A stretch of 64,000 nt of DNA from Gordionus sp. m RMFG-2023 (GCF_954871325.1 NC_088775.1:18763561-18827560); one strand, 5' to 3'. Positions 11,819 to 23,984 are shown, numbered from the stretch's first letter. Made by a program: numbers and translations. The notes: generated by a model not told the origin, from the letters alone.

Positions 11819-12175
11819 CCTAAACCTTTAGATGGCAGAAAGGTTTGGCTCTCTTTTGACCAAATCTCGAGGCTTAGGTAATATTTGATTAAATTCGATA
11901 GTTACTAAAAATTGTAAAGCGAAAAAAATAAAATTTTGCTCATTCCGGTGATTTTTTTGATATATACATAATATATCATAAAATTTGCGAAATTTTATTT
12001 ATTAGTTTGTTTTGCTATTAAAATTTTCGTTGCCATATATATTCAAAAAAAATTTGACTTTTGATTTAACGTCCTACAAATTTTACATCTTTATAATGTT
12101 TTTCGGTTATTTAGGGCGTCTTCCATTTTAACATTTTGAATTCCTGTCACTTAATATTTTTTTATTTGCGCCAAT
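11819..12175. other. Spacer with relic of the CCTAAGCCTCGAG repeat
   Basis: Non-coding. The motif CTCGAGGCTTAGGTAATATT at about 11866 resembles the inside of the dispersed GTTGTTAAAYGGCTC repeat (compare 3040-3060). It is probably the older repeat into which the hAT element inserted. Confidence 0.4.
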
Positions 12176-13800
12176 AGTGGTGTGCAAAAACCTCCGCGTA
12201 AGGTTCATAATGATTGGGCAGATACAATAGGTATGGGCCTATAAGAATTGAATATTAGCATACTTTTATAAAATAGTATATAGATGTAATTCTAATTAAT
12301 TATTAATAATTATTCATATTTATATTTTAATTTTTTAGGTTATGTAATATGTGATTGTTTTGCTTGAATTTTGGAAGGTGATAATAATATGGAAATGGGA
12401 CCTTATTCCTATATTATGTTCTCAAAGTATCCTATACAAAATTAAAGATTAAATCTAAACTTATGCCAACCCTTAGAATACCCTATGAAAGGCATTTGAA
12501 GAGGGTATTGTATATTCTGGAAATTTTATTTTTACAGTCAAAATAAATGCCATTATGATTGATCCATAATTTAAGTTGATTTAATTTATTATGGATTAAA
12601 TATTTAAATAGATAGAACTAAGATGATATATACTTGTTCAGATTCTGACTGAATAATTCATTCTAACTTAAAAGCTAAAAGATTTATTAAATTTTAATTA
12701 AGATAAATTTTAAATATATTTATCTTAAACTAATTAGATACCCAATCTATAAAATGATGATAATGTGTTATCTGCCATTTTAATGATCAATATATACTTA
12801 TTTTTAACCAATTAAATTTCCTGATCTATAAAATGATGATAATGTAATAGCTGTCATGATTAATCCAAATTTTAAATTAAACAGGTAATTTATCAACTCA
12901 TTTGTATCTAAATATCAACATGATAGACTCATGATAAAGCTGAATAATATACTAAATAAAGGAGAAAGAACTACGTGATATTTTTTTGAAATAAAGATTA
13001 ACCGAATATAAAATCCCTTAGATGTCTTTTAAATCACAAAATGCTCATAAGAACATTTTTGATGACTATTCATATATCATTACTCTCAAGTGTTATTGTT
13101 GAGCGATTATTTAGTAAAGCAAAACTTATACTTAATAATCGCCGATCTAGACTTGTGGATGATAATATTAAATGATTTTATTATTAAACTGTAACAAAAT
13201 AAATATTATAATAAATAGTTATATTTTATAGAATTAATTTTAGCCTTTTTTTATAAATTACTTTATAATCAATAATTAAATATATTCAAATATTTATAAA
13301 TGTTGATTTTTATATATACAATTTCATTATAACCAAAAAATAAAACAAATTTATATGTAAATTTTTTAAGTTAATCGTCTTTTATTGTTGATAGATTGCG
13401 GTAACGCACTACTTTTTTGCAAATGGCGATAGCTGTAGCGCGCTACTTTTAAAATTAGGGTTAAGCAACTGATTAACATTATGCAATTGTAGATTTTAAC
13501 AAAATGGCGGTTTTTTTCACTTTTAAAAGTATTTTCGCATAAGCAGACTGTAAAGAAATAAATATTGAATAAGCTTATGTCATCTCGTTTTAAATAGCGA
13601 TTCTTTTACAACATGGGATTAACTTTTTAAATGCACTGGTATTCTGATAAAATCCGATAGCCTTTTTAAATATAAGTCGTGCAGCCTTTTCTAACATTCT
13701 GACAATAACAAAATATACGTGTTATCATAAAAAGTATGCATAATCGTAGCCTTATGTGGCTCTAGCAGCGCCTACACGACAAGATATTTACTGAATGCAC
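12176..13800 (+). mobile_element. hAT relic with C-terminal dimerisation domain
   Basis: The only clear coding piece is 13086-13174: SSVIVERLFSKAKLILNNRR continuing to a stop, the C-terminal hAT dimerisation helix. The rest of the transposase is unreadable. Tentative ends are TGGTGTGCAAAA at about 12178 and the inverted TGCACACC at about 13794-13801; I could not confirm a target duplication, so the boundaries are weak. Confidence 0.6.
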
Positions 13801-14547
13801 ACCCCCCTCAAAAACTATACTTACCCCTCTTTCATTATTAATTACTCCTTTTTAATTAATTGTACTCCTTTCATAAATTTTTAAAGAAATAACTTAAATT
13901 ATTAATGTTCTACTTCCAACTATCAAAATATGTTAACGCAAAAAAGTTACCTTTTAGAACAATAATTCAATTAAAAACCCACACATTTACAGTGAATGCA
14001 CTATTATAGTATATTGTTTGCCATGAATATCCCTTAGTCTATTGTGTTGTTAATAAAAAGCCCGATTCGGATTGATTTTTAAAAAAAGCCCAATTAAGAT
14101 TATAACTAAAATAATATTATGTAAGCCTGGTAATTTTGCTCATAGATAGCAGAAAGGTTATGTCTACTTGTCAAATCTTGATGCTTACACATATTATTTT
14201 ATCTAAAATCTTAATCCTGGTGTTTTTTATAATCAAAACATAACTAGTCTACCTGTGCCTACCTCCCCTCCCAATAAAAATGGAAGTACACTGTTTCTAC
14301 CTATTGCTCATGAAGACGCTGGACTCTAAGTTTCCAAAAAATCAAATCGGATAACTTATTAATTGAATAACTAATAATTTGATATTAAAGAATATTTATT
14401 TAATATGTTTCATAGAACAAAGTTATAGGTATTGAATAAATAATTCATAAGATAACTATTTATGTATTATTATTGCTTAATTTATGGGTAATGAACCCTT
14501 TTGGACTACATATATAATTACTAATACTATGCGCACAATTTTTCATT
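13801..14547. other. Non-coding spacer
   Basis: AT-rich with no gene seen. A member of the GTGTTGTTAA-AGCCCGATT repeat family begins near 14044 and is the only structured element. Confidence 0.4.
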
Positions 14548-15272
14548 TGAAGAAAACAAGTTATTTTTTTTTGGTTTATAATTAACTTTATTTCTACTTT
14601 TAAAAAATCAAATAATAATAATAATAATAGTGTATAACAATCAACTGGTATATATAATAAAATATTTTAATAGATATTCAAATTAATACTCAATTAACAT
14701 TAAAATAAATTATTTCAACTGATCACAAAATTAACATTACAATAAATTATGTTAATTGAACACAATTAACATTCCCCTCTTCGACAAAGTATCAAGTTGC
14801 TGGTCGGTGAGCGCATAAGTCTATGTTTGAGTCGCGTGAGTCCATACGTTTGTAAGGAATAATTGATCAAATTAGAATATATGGAATACGGAATAAAATT
14901 TTAAATTTGGAATAAAAATTTTGGAATATGGAATGATAAATATGTAGAATTCCGTAAGAATGATAAATCAAAAAGATTATTATATAATATTTTGCGATTT
15001 GGAATAAAATTTTTGGAATATGGAATGATAAATATGTAGAATTCCGTAAGAATGATAAATCAAAAAATATTATATAATATTTCGCGTTTTTTCAAATTTT
15101 GCGTTTTATATATTTTATTTTAATAATTTAAGTTGCGTTTTAATATTTTATTTTAATAATTTAAGTTACGTTTTAATATTTTATTTTAATAATTTAAGTT
15201 CAATAGATTAGGTAGTCATCTCAATAAATTAGGTAATCATCTCAATAGATTAAGCATTGGTCATATAATAGA

Positions 15273-15473
15273 TTAAGTAGTCATCTCAATAGTCCACCAC
15301 CCAGAGCCAGGGCACGATAAGTTACCTAATAAGGTCCTAGCCTTAGATGCGTCAGACGCACTGTAATCCTCAAAGTATGTCTCAACCATATCAAGGTATG
15401 TGTCCGTCATCTCTCCAATAAGTTTTGGAAATCTGAGATACGGATCGCATATAGCAGTAAGTTTATTGTCCAT
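15273..15473 (-). CDS. Short ORF in LTR relic, gag-like guess
   Basis: 66 codons starting MDNKLTAICDPYLRFPKLIG. The N-terminus is mixed and hydrophilic with a DMVETYFEDYSASDA stretch. The last 13 codons overlap a nucleotide block (GCCCTGGCTCTGG) that is also present in the related element at 44755-44770, so the end is element DNA rather than a conserved protein. I do not recognise the family; by position it would be the remains of a gag or pol segment of the minus-strand LTR element. Confidence 0.3.
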   Translation of the reverse strand: MDNKLTAICDPYLRFPKLIGEMTDTYLDMVETYFEDYSASDASKARTLLGNLSCPGSGWWTIEMTT

Positions 15474-15919
15474 AATAAAAATTTTACTTTAAGAAAAAAA
15501 TTATGTTCATCGTCAAACGGAATTAAATAATTCAATATCTTTAAATTTTATATCGTCAAAGCAAATCAAAAAAAATCCTATGCTTTAATTTTGAGTCGTC
15601 AAAGGAAATTAGATAATTCAATCTCATTGAATTTAAGTCGTCAAAGGAAATTGGATAATTCTTTAAATTTAAGTTTTTAAAGAAAACTAGATTATTCTAA
15701 ATCTCTAATTTTAAGTTACAAAAGAAAATCAGATAATATTATGTCTTTATATTTAAATTATCAAAATAGATCAGAAAATACTATAACATGAAAAAATGTG
15801 TAATTCGTATTCAATTTATATACTATAATTTGTAGCATAATAAGCGTATCAAAATATAAATTGGCGTAAAATTGTAAGTTTTAACATTTGTGATCACGCA
15901 ATCTATGAACATAAAGTTC

Positions 15920-16150
15920 TTATCTTGAATAATATGCGGTCTCCCATTCATTAACATATAATTGCGTAACATCACAACCACACATGAAAATAGTGTCCGG
16001 CAAATTAATCGCCTTAAATTCAAACGTCCACCCTTTAATTAACTCCTGAACCGGTAACCAAGTAACCTTACCCATCATATCCTCCTCTCCATTATGTCCC
16101 TCAATGGTCAAAGTTTGTCCTTTAATTCTAAAGCTGCGACTCCTTCTCAT
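15920..16150 (-). CDS. Short ORF in LTR relic, unknown
   Basis: 76 codons starting MRRSRSFRIKGQTLTIEGHN, with INLPDTIFMCGCDVTQLY towards the end. The beta-rich pattern ending in a 'xxxGCD' motif resembles the tail of retroelement aspartic proteases (usually 'ILGxDxL'), but no DTG motif is visible upstream. Treat it as unassigned coding debris of the LTR relic. Confidence 0.3.
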   Translation of the reverse strand: MRRSRSFRIKGQTLTIEGHNGEEDMMGKVTWLPVQELIKGWTFEFKAINLPDTIFMCGCDVTQLYVNEWETAYYSR

Positions 16151-16470
16151 TCTCCTGCCCCAAACTAAACTACATATTCATATTAATAGTATAACCAACG
16201 CTCCAAAAATATTATACTGAACTTCCCAGTATTTAACAAATTTTAAACTTTTCATCACGGCGTTATAAAAAATTTATGATCAATTTCAAAATAAAAATGT
16301 TGGTTATCTGTAATGTCAACAAGTAAGATATTATGAGTAACGTAAATAAGTCAATTATACACATATACATGCACACTTAATAGGTCAATGGATAACAAAA
16401 TTCTTGTAAAAGATTTATGTTTAAAAATATTTGCTCAGCACTTCCTACAATTTTTGATAAATATCGTCTA

Positions 16471-16740
16471 ACAGCTTTATATTTGCAAAAATTTTGGCAG
16501 CACTTCCGTGTAGGCTTAATTTCTAAAATTTTGGGCGAATTTGTCTAATAGCTTTATATTTGCAAAAATTTCGGCAGCACTTCCGTGTATTAAACCTTTG
16601 TGGTTACAACCAACCTAATAACGTCCGAAACTCTCGGGTATCCTAATCCTAATAACGTCCGAAACAATCGGGTATCTTAAACCTAATAACTTCCGAACCA
16701 ATCGGGTATACGCGAAGGCGCAAGTTATTGGCCACCAATA
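16471..16740. repeat. Two short tandem repeat blocks
   Basis: First block: two copies of a ~75-bp unit with GCTTTATATTTGCAAAAATT then CGGCAGCACTTCCGTGTA (about 16471-16590). Second block: three copies of a ~37-bp unit, CCTAATAACGTCCGAAAC then AATCGGGTATC (about 16611-16715). No coding potential; possibly the leader of the minus-strand LTR relic. Confidence 0.7.
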
Positions 16741-17159
16741 TTTTAAAAGTCAAATATAAATACTAATGTAAAAATTATACTGTTTATAATTAATGTTTTG
16801 AGAGTCAAATATGTTCTCACTTGATACCTTTATTCTTATTCTTTTCAAGAAATCTCAAATAATAATTTTTCTTTTTTTTCACAAGCACAAAAAATGGATG
16901 AATGAATTTATTTTTCTTTTCTTTAACTATTTATACTTGAAAAAAAAAAATAATATATAGGAAAAATATAATTATCGATTTTTCTTTAACATACTAGATT
17001 ATACAAGAATGAATGCGCAAAAAAAATATTAATCACAAAATAAAAATTAAATTAATGAATGCGCAAAAACATCAAAAATATTAATCACAAATAACCCACT
17101 TATTATACAAAGTGACTCCACGATACACATAACAGCTATCACAAGTGTTTTAGTGCCTG
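16741..17159. other. Non-coding spacer
   Basis: AT-rich and simple. A 40-bp block with ATGAATGCGCAAAAA occurs twice (about 17010 and 17054). Nothing else is seen. Confidence 0.4.
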
Positions 17160-18744
17160 AATCCTAGAGGTCAATTCTAGATGATTTGAAAGATGGGCAT
17201 CCATATGCAATTCTAACAGATGCAAATAAGGAAAATATTAAAATATTTTCCTCGATCCTTCGCTATTTCAACAAGAATAAGAACATTTCAATAAAACTGT
17301 TAAAATTTTTTCCTCGGATAGTGAAAAATCCAACGATAGCCACATAATGGTAATATAGCTGATTCAGGGTTATCAATGATTTGCATGTCAGCTTTTTGCG
17401 TTGATAATGCCTTGTTAATCGAGATTGAATTTTAAAATTTTGTTTAACTTAAATTGTTTTTTATTTTAAACATGTTAGCCTTTAACTATGTATTTCGTTT
17501 AAATTGTTTTTTTTATAATACATATATATATATATATATACCTTATTTTATGTTTATTTTTAGTATCATTTTTAGTTTTAGAATAAATTTATTATAAATA
17601 AAAAACACTACCGTTATCTTTCACCACCGTTATCTCTATATAACATGCCTCTGTAAATTTTGGCTAAAACCAAAGTTACTGAATTGAGGCAGCACAAGAA
17701 TGAATTAATACCAATTGGCTGTATATGCCATATACTACATAATTCTTGCAAGAAGGCAATGAATGTACTACCTGTGGATGTAGAAATAATTGTGATGAAA
17801 TGTTTTAACGAATTTAGTTGATCAACTAAAAGAGTTAATGAATTAAAAAAGTTAGTGAAGTGGTCTGACTTGGAATGGTGTGAGTTGTTGCAATATATAC
17901 CTATCAGGTGGTTGTCATTAATACCTGCCATCGATAGAATTTTAAAATTTTACAAACCCTTAAAAAACTACTTTTTAAATAAAGATTTTAAAAACTGTCC
18001 TAAAATTTTGAAAAATTTTTTCGAGTATGAAATGGCAGAAAGCATATTTGGGATTCGTTTCACATGTAAGAAATCTATTTCATGCAGTTAATATTCAGTT
18101 GCAATCAGAATATTCTTTATTAAAAAATATTCACATGCTACAACTCTGTTCATCTATACAGTTAAAAATTAATAATAAATTTTATGGCGCTATTGCTAAA
18201 AATAGTATATTAAAATGTTCAAATAATACTCTAATTATAACATTTTTAAATGAAGCAGATATTTTTATTAAGACACTTTTAGAATATATCAAAATTTGAT
18301 TTTAATAACTCTAATTACAAATGTATAAATATTATGACCTTGGAACAGAAACCATCAATTGATGGTTTTTATAATTTAATAAATATATTAAAAATACCGA
18401 AAGACATTGATGCCTTGTTTGAGGAGATTGTAATTCTCTTTATTTTTTATGATCCGACAAAATACTTAAAGTTAGATGGTCTAAAAGCAGAGGAGAAATG
18501 GGTAAAAATTTTTCGTAATAACGATAAATCCTCATGCTTGGGGAAAATATGCGAGTACGTCTTCTACTTACATCATTCTAATGCCTCATCCGAGTGCATT
18601 TTTAGCCTGATTAGGACTGCCTGGAAAAAGGCTAGAAATCGAATTGCTTTAACAACATTAAAGGCCGAGCTAATGGTTAAACAAATATATAATATGTCAT
18701 GCCAGGAATTTATAAATATCTTAATAACGACGGTTAACATTTAG
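17160..18744 (+). pseudogene. hAT transposase (ZMYM-like group), broken
   Basis: Pieces read in order along the + strand: DGHPYAILTDANKEN near 17190, where TDA holds a probable catalytic aspartate; a middle part at 17855-18091 (WCELLQYIPIRWLSLIPAIDRIL); a further piece at 18027-18299; and 18334-18744 with NASSECIFSLIRTAWKKARN, the C-terminal dimerisation helix of hAT enzymes. A frame change occurs near 18030-18090 and there are stops between pieces. The style (WxSLxPAIxRIL, then SSE.IFSLIR) is that of the DUF4371/ZMYM-related hAT group. Inverted diverged copies follow at 18770-19560 and 20330-20910. Confidence 0.75.
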
Positions 18745-18769
18745 TTCTATTATATAATCTCAAATAAAA

Positions 18770-19560
18770 TATAATTAAGTTTTAGCAATGGCGCCATAAA
18801 ATTTATCGTCAATTTTTAACTGTAAAGATGAACACATCTGCAGCATATATTTGTGAATCTTTGTTAAGATTCTTTTGATTGCAACCACACATTGACAGCA
18901 TGTAGTAGATTTTCGATATGTGAAATCATTCTTAAATATACCTCTGCCATTTATTATTGGAAAAATTTTTTTAAATGTTAGGACAGTTTTTATAATCTTT
19001 ATTTAAGAAATATTTTTTTAAAGGCTTATAAAATTTTAAAATTCTATCTATGGCGGGTATTAGGAACATATCGCAATCAACATTGTGCTGACTCAATTCT
19101 GTAAATATACTTTGTTTTTACCAAATTCACTGAGGCATTATCAGATCAGAAAGCTGACATGCAATTTATTGATAATCTTGAATCTGCTATATTTACCATT
19201 ATATGGTTAGCTATGTCTTTGGATTTTTCACAATTTGAGGGGAAAACAATTTAATAGTTTTATTGAAACGACCTTATTTTTGTTGAAATAGCGGAGGATA
19301 ATATTTCCCTTGTTAGATGTATCTGTTAGAATTGCATATGTATGCCCATCTTTCAAATCGTCAAGAATTGACCTCCCTAAAACATTGATGATAGCCTTGC
19401 ACATTTTTGTTCTACAAATATAGTTTTCATTTATATCGTTAAATATTATGGGAAGAAGATTCTACCAACATTGTGATGATAATCTCTGTGAATGTTGTAC
19501 TACAAGATAAGTGATTAAAATTGCTGCAACTGTAGTTGCATCTGTATTATTTCTTATTTT
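18770..19560 (-). pseudogene. Inverted diverged copy of the neighbouring hAT transposase
   Basis: The reverse complement of this stretch repeats the N-terminal and middle parts of the transposase at 17160-18190: KMCKAIINVLGRSILDDL, then DGHTYAILTDTSNKGNI, RYFNKNK, and the WxxLIPAIDR region. It lies tail-to-tail with the + strand copy. Single-base differences are frequent and stops interrupt it. The arrangement points to two separate insertions or an inverted duplication of the same hAT. Confidence 0.65.
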
Positions 19561-20329
19561 TGTAGTACCGAAATATGTATTTAAACGTGATACGTGATAA
19601 TTAAGCGCTTATACTATAATGTTATACACAAAAACACACGGTAGATTTCCAAGCAGTCGTTTTGCGGGAATTCACATAAAATATATTTTTAATTGTAAAA
19701 TTAAAATTGTTTTTTTTTTATAAAATTTTATCTTCTTTACATTCTTATATATTTAAAAAAGATCGTTGGTTTTTTTTATAAATTAATATTTTTAATAAAT
19801 CAAAATGTTAGAAAAATAGTTACCGACTTTGTATTTATATAAACTAATTATAAAAAATAATAGGAGAATAATTAAGTCAATTCAAGGCCCGCAAAAAATT
19901 TTATTTTAGCACTTTTTATATTCCTACCGCAACAACAGGGTTGCCAGGTCAAAATTTTCAAATTGCGGGAGAATTTTGGTATTTTGCGGGAGAAATATGA
20001 AAATTGCGCTAGAAATATAAAAATTGCTAAAATAATTTTTGTGGGCTTTAGGTCGGATCTTGAATTGACTTAGTTATCCGCCTATTATTTTTTATAATTA
20101 CTTTAATAAATACAAAGTCGGTAACTATATTTCAAAATAGGTAACTATAGTAAGAGACAAATTTTTTAAAATACTATCTTTATTATTAAAATATATTAAT
20201 TTTATAAAAAAAACAAACGATTTTAATTTTACAATGTAAAATATTAATAAGATCTTATAAAATATAAAAAAAATATTTATAATTAAATATTATGATACTA
20301 ATTATATTTTATTTGAGATTTAAATAATA

Positions 20330-20910
20330 GAACTAAACGTTTACCGTCGCTTTTAAGATATTTATAAAATTTCTGGCATGGCATTTATAATTTTGTTTAA
20401 CCATTAGCTCAGCCTCTAATGTTGTTAGAGCAATCCGATTTCTCTCCTTTCTCCAGGCACTTTTAAATTTCAAGGCAGCTTTTATAATCTTTATTTAAGA
20501 AGTAACTTTTAAAATTCTATCGATGATAACCACCGGATAGAGACATGTCGCAACAACTCACACCATTCCAAGTCAGACCATTCCACGAACTTCTCTTTTA
20601 GTTGATGAACTAAATTCGTTAAAACATTCTCTCTATATTTTATGATTCGCCAAGATACTTAAAGTTAGATGGTCTAAAAACAGAGAAGGAATGGGTAGAA
20701 TTTTTTCGTATTAACGATAAATCCCCATGCTTGGAAAAAAGATGCGAGTATGTTTTCTCCTTACCTCGACTGCCTAGAGAAAGGAGAGAAATCGGATTGC
20801 TCTAACGACATTAGAGGCTGAGCTAATGGTTTAACAAAATTATAAATGCCATGCCAACAATTTTATAAATATTTTAAAAACGACGGTAAACGTTTAAATA
20901 TCTCACAATA
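20330..20910. repeat. Palindrome made from two copies of a hAT C-terminal coding segment
   Basis: 20370-20460 on the minus strand and 20640-20900 on the plus strand both encode the hAT end region (GAGAAATCGGATTGCTCTAA ... GAGGCTGAGCTAATGGTT). This is the same segment as 18590-18690, so it is a third, rearranged relic of that transposase. Non-functional. Confidence 0.65.
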
Positions 20911-20924
20911 ATTTTATCGATTAC

Positions 20925-21090
20925 TTGTCTAGCTTCCATCATGTCATCTAAGAGGAAGCTCTAACTACCATATAATTATTTGTATTGGTCGTTTATATTC
21001 TCTTCAAGAAGTGTTAATTTGGTAAGGCCTATAAATTTTTTTTTATAAGTCCATTCTATAAAACATTTTCTAAAATGGTAACAGAGAGTG
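20925..21090. repeat. Dispersed repeat; empty site of the P-type element
   Basis: The block CTAGCTTCCATCATGTCAT ... AAGAGGAAGCTCTAAC ... GGTCGTTTATATTCTC ... GGTAACAGAG is shared with 42433-42530 plus 48165-48285. In the second copy a 5.6-kb P-type transposon interrupts it, so this copy shows the unoccupied site. Confidence 0.7.
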
Positions 21091-21514
21091 CCAAATCTGG
21101 CCCCATCAGCGGGAGACTCCCACAATTTTTTAATTTACACGCAGACATCTCACTCCCGCAAAACTACCATTGGGAATCTCCTGCAAAAATCTACCGCAAT
21201 TTTTTATTTTCTCCCGCACAATTTCTTTTTCGCATTTTAGCGTTTTTATTATATAAATAATAATTTTGAGAGACAGAAGTGATTATTTTTATATTTTTAA
21301 AATAAATTTTAAATATTGATTCGAAAAACATGACTAGTTTGTAAATTTCTTTCTATCCTGTTTTATTTTTATCCAATAATAAATCAACATCCTTTATTTC
21401 TTTAATATTTTATCATTTTCAGTGTGTTTGTATATAACATTATAGGGCTTGGCGCTTAATTATCACGTTCAGGTTAAATTAAATATATAATAAAATAATA
21501 TTATACTTATTTCA

Positions 21515-23143
21515 ATGATACTGATAATTATTTTATGTATTATAGTCAGGGTTTATCAACAGCCCTCCACTCTTCTGTTTGATACCTTTAAAATTCCTTC
21601 CGTCGAGGGCATTCAGCAGGGAGACCCCCTAGGTTCCCTATTCTTTTGTTTAGGTATTAATGACATCATTAAATCCATTAATTCGGTCTGCTCATTATCC
21701 TTGCATTCCTGGTACATTGATGATGGTATCCTTGGAGGTTCCAATGTTGAAGTCAATAAAGCTGTGAACATCATCAAGGAGGCCGGATCAGCTATAGGAC
21801 TCTCCATTAATCCAGAGAAATCAGAATTTATCCCTATCAATACAATCGAACCTAATACTAACAAATTCAAACTAACGACTCTTGACGGTCTCTATCATCT
21901 GGGAGCCCCTGTTGGTGGTAACTCTGCTATTTCTTTCTTTCTTCAGTCCACTTTGTATACTTTATTAGAGCTGGCAGATTTATTTTCCCTTCTTCCTTCT
22001 CATAAAGCCTTTTTCCTGGTGAAAATTTTTTTCAATATTCCCCGTATTCTTTACGCACTTCGCTCAACTGCCATATTTAAATTCCCCATTCCACTTGGAG
22101 TTTATGATAATGGGATCAAAATCCTTATCGAAAACATTCTAAATCTTAAATTCGATGAAATTGCTTGGACACAAGCTTCTTTACCCACAAAGATGGGAGG
22201 TCTGGGCCTCAGATCTCCATCCCATCTCGCCTTAACGGCCTTTATATCCAGTTGCCTACTAACTAAAAACATAATAAATCCCAATTCTTTAAAACCCGAC
22301 TCTTCTTTTAATGATGCAATCATCGAATGGAGGACACGAATTTCTGCTGATCACCCTCTTCTTGAATCTAATAAGCAGAAGGACTGGGATAGGCCTATTA
22401 TTGCACTCTGCGTTGAATCACTCCTTTCCAGAATGCAATTATCAGACCGTCCCTTAATCTCTTCTTTGCTTAATGGTTCAGGCCATGAGTTTCTCGAGGC
22501 CATTCCGTCTATTAATCTGCAATTACAACTAAATAAAAACGAGCTCACACATGCAATCGGTATCCGTTTAAATTGCCTTATTACCCAACCCCACATATGT
22601 TCAGGTTGCGGCTCCGCAGTTTTGGGCAATGGAAGACATAGTCTTCATTGTCGCTCATGTAAAGGTCGAATTGTAAGACATAATCTATGCAATTCGATCA
22701 TTCTTAGAGCTCTTAGATCTGCTCAAATCCCCTCCACTCTTGAACCATCCGGTCTTTTCAGATCTGATGGGAAACGGCCTGACGGTATTTCGCAAATTCC
22801 TTGGAAGCGCGGTCAATTCCTGGTCTGGGACTATTCTTGTATTGATCCACTCGCTCCATCAAATCAAACAGTCAATATACTCGAGAAAAAGGAGACACTC
22901 AAAATAGCGAAATATTCCGAAATCTCTCAAGAATATATTTTCATCCCTATTATTTCCACTACTCTTACTACTTTTGGGAAATATGCCTTATCCTTTTTCA
23001 AGGAACTCGGCTCCCACATTCGTCAACTAACCGGTGAACCCCGCGTGGGCTTCTTCTTAAGGCAAAGGCTCTCCATCTCAATACACAAGGCTAATTATAT
23101 TAGCTTCATAAGCAGTCTCTCCCCACAAGATTATCCTTCCTAA
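21515..23143 (+). CDS. LINE reverse transcriptase with restriction-like endonuclease, 5'-truncated
   Basis: An uninterrupted frame of about 540 codons; the start given is only the first open codon, because the 5' part of the element is missing. Residues about 30-75 hold the RT core: VEGIQQGDPLGSLFFCLG, then SWYIDDGILGG, where YIDD carries the catalytic aspartates. NPEKSEFI and LGAPVGG follow. A zinc-knuckle-like CSGCG...HSLHCRSC is at about 360-385. The last 170 residues hold KRPDGISQIPW, then LVWDYSCID and a KKETLKIAKY stretch: a PD-(D/E)xK restriction-like endonuclease, as in R2/NeSL-type LINEs. EPRVGFFLRQRLSISIHKAN near the end is typical of the family. The intact frame suggests a recent copy or selection. 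The second copy is at 24611-50390. Confidence 0.85.
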   Translation: MILIIILCIIVRVYQQPSTLLFDTFKIPSVEGIQQGDPLGSLFFCLGINDIIKSINSVCSLSLHSWYIDDGILGGSNVEVNKAVNIIKEAGSAIGLSINPEKSEFIPINTIEPNTNKFKLTTLDGLYHLGAPVGGNSAISFFLQSTLYTLLELADLFSLLPSHKAFFLVKIFFNIPRILYALRSTAIFKFPIPLGVYDNGIKILIENILNLKFDEIAWTQASLPTKMGGLGLRSPSHLALTAFISSCLLTKNIINPNSLKPDSSFNDAIIEWRTRISADHPLLESNKQKDWDRPIIALCVESLLSRMQLSDRPLISSLLNGSGHEFLEAIPSINLQLQLNKNELTHAIGIRLNCLITQPHICSGCGSAVLGNGRHSLHCRSCKGRIVRHNLCNSIILRALRSAQIPSTLEPSGLFRSDGKRPDGISQIPWKRGQFLVWDYSCIDPLAPSNQTVNILEKKETLKIAKYSEISQEYIFIPIISTTLTTFGKYALSFFKELGSHIRQLTGEPRVGFFLRQRLSISIHKANYISFISSLSPQDYPS

Positions 23144-23984
23144 CCTCAATATATTTTTTTTTGTTATTTTTTTAACACCGTCACAAACATATCCTCCAAT
23201 ATTATATTTATTTATTTTTTTAAAATGTTTTTTTTATATGTATATAAATATATATATAAATATTAATTATATTGTATTATATAAATAATTAGCTAAATAA
23301 ACTTAGAAATTAGTTCAATAAAAAAAAATAAATTTATTACATCTATTGTGGGATGAAATTATAATAATATTTTTAATAAATAGATGGCGTTAAATAGTTG
23401 TATGCATATTGTTACTTATATTTATTATCAAAAGCATTGATTAAATGTTACATTCCTTATTTGAATTGTAATCTATTTGTCGAAGGCTTGTGGAGAGACT
23501 TTAATAAACTTAATAGAACCTGTTATTAATAAAAAAGAATATATAAAAAAATATATAATTTTGTTAGTAAATCTTACAACTCCTGTTTTTTACTAAACCA
23601 AATTTTATATCTTGAATTTTGCACAACAACACTAAGTTTCTTTTTAAAATTATAAATCCAGACTACTCACTTTTAATTAAAATTTTTTCATTTATATACA
23701 TTTTTTTAATATTCAAAAAAAATTACAAGTACATTAAATCAATACATAAAAAATAATAAAAATTACAAGTATTCATAAAAAATAATAAAAATTACAAGTA
23801 TATTAAAGTTCATAAAAAAAAAATTCCTAGACTGCATATTTAAATTATTAATTAACAATCGTCGATAACATATTCACAAACTAACTAATTATATAAAAAA
23901 TATAATTTAAATTCAAATGATTTACGCGAATATAACAATTAGTAAAATTTTAAAAATATTAACTAATATATTATATAACTGTCA
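23144..23984. other. LINE 3' region and AT-rich spacer
   Basis: No gene. The block around 23330-23450 (AATAGATGGCGTTAAATA with ATTATCAAAAGCATT) recurs in inverted orientation at about 41760-41890, so it is probably part of the LINE 3' untranslated region. Three short copies of ATAAAAAATAATAAAAATTA lie near 23740-23820. Confidence 0.45.

Larger units (their letters stand above)
14548..16150 (-). mobile_element. LTR retrotransposon relic on the minus strand
   Basis: 14548-14771 is an LTR (TG...CA) related to the LTRs at 43487 and 45353. On the minus strand it is the 3' LTR, preceded by the purine tract rich in GAGGGGAA (complement of 14772-14785). The interior shares the CAAAGTATCAAGTTGCTG block, the GGAATGATAAATATGTAGAA block and the TAGGTAGTCATCTCAATAG repeat with the 43487-45607 element. 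The matching 5' LTR was not found to the right, so the element is truncated or rearranged. Confidence 0.65.
19575..21480. repeat. Inverted-repeat hAT block with nested palindromes
   Basis: The outer inverted repeat contains GTGATAATTAAGCGCTTATA with AATGTTATACACAAA (about 19588-19635) on the left and the complementary AACATTATA...GCGCTTAATTATCACG (about 21434-21467) on the right. Inside, 19819-20135 is a second palindrome (GTTACCGACTTTGTATTTAT mirrored) with CAGGGTTGCCAGGT at its centre, a hAT-type terminus; the run ATTGCGGGAGAA recurs inverted at 21180-21235. 20330-20910 holds a third palindrome made of the hAT C-terminal coding segment. Confidence 0.55.
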
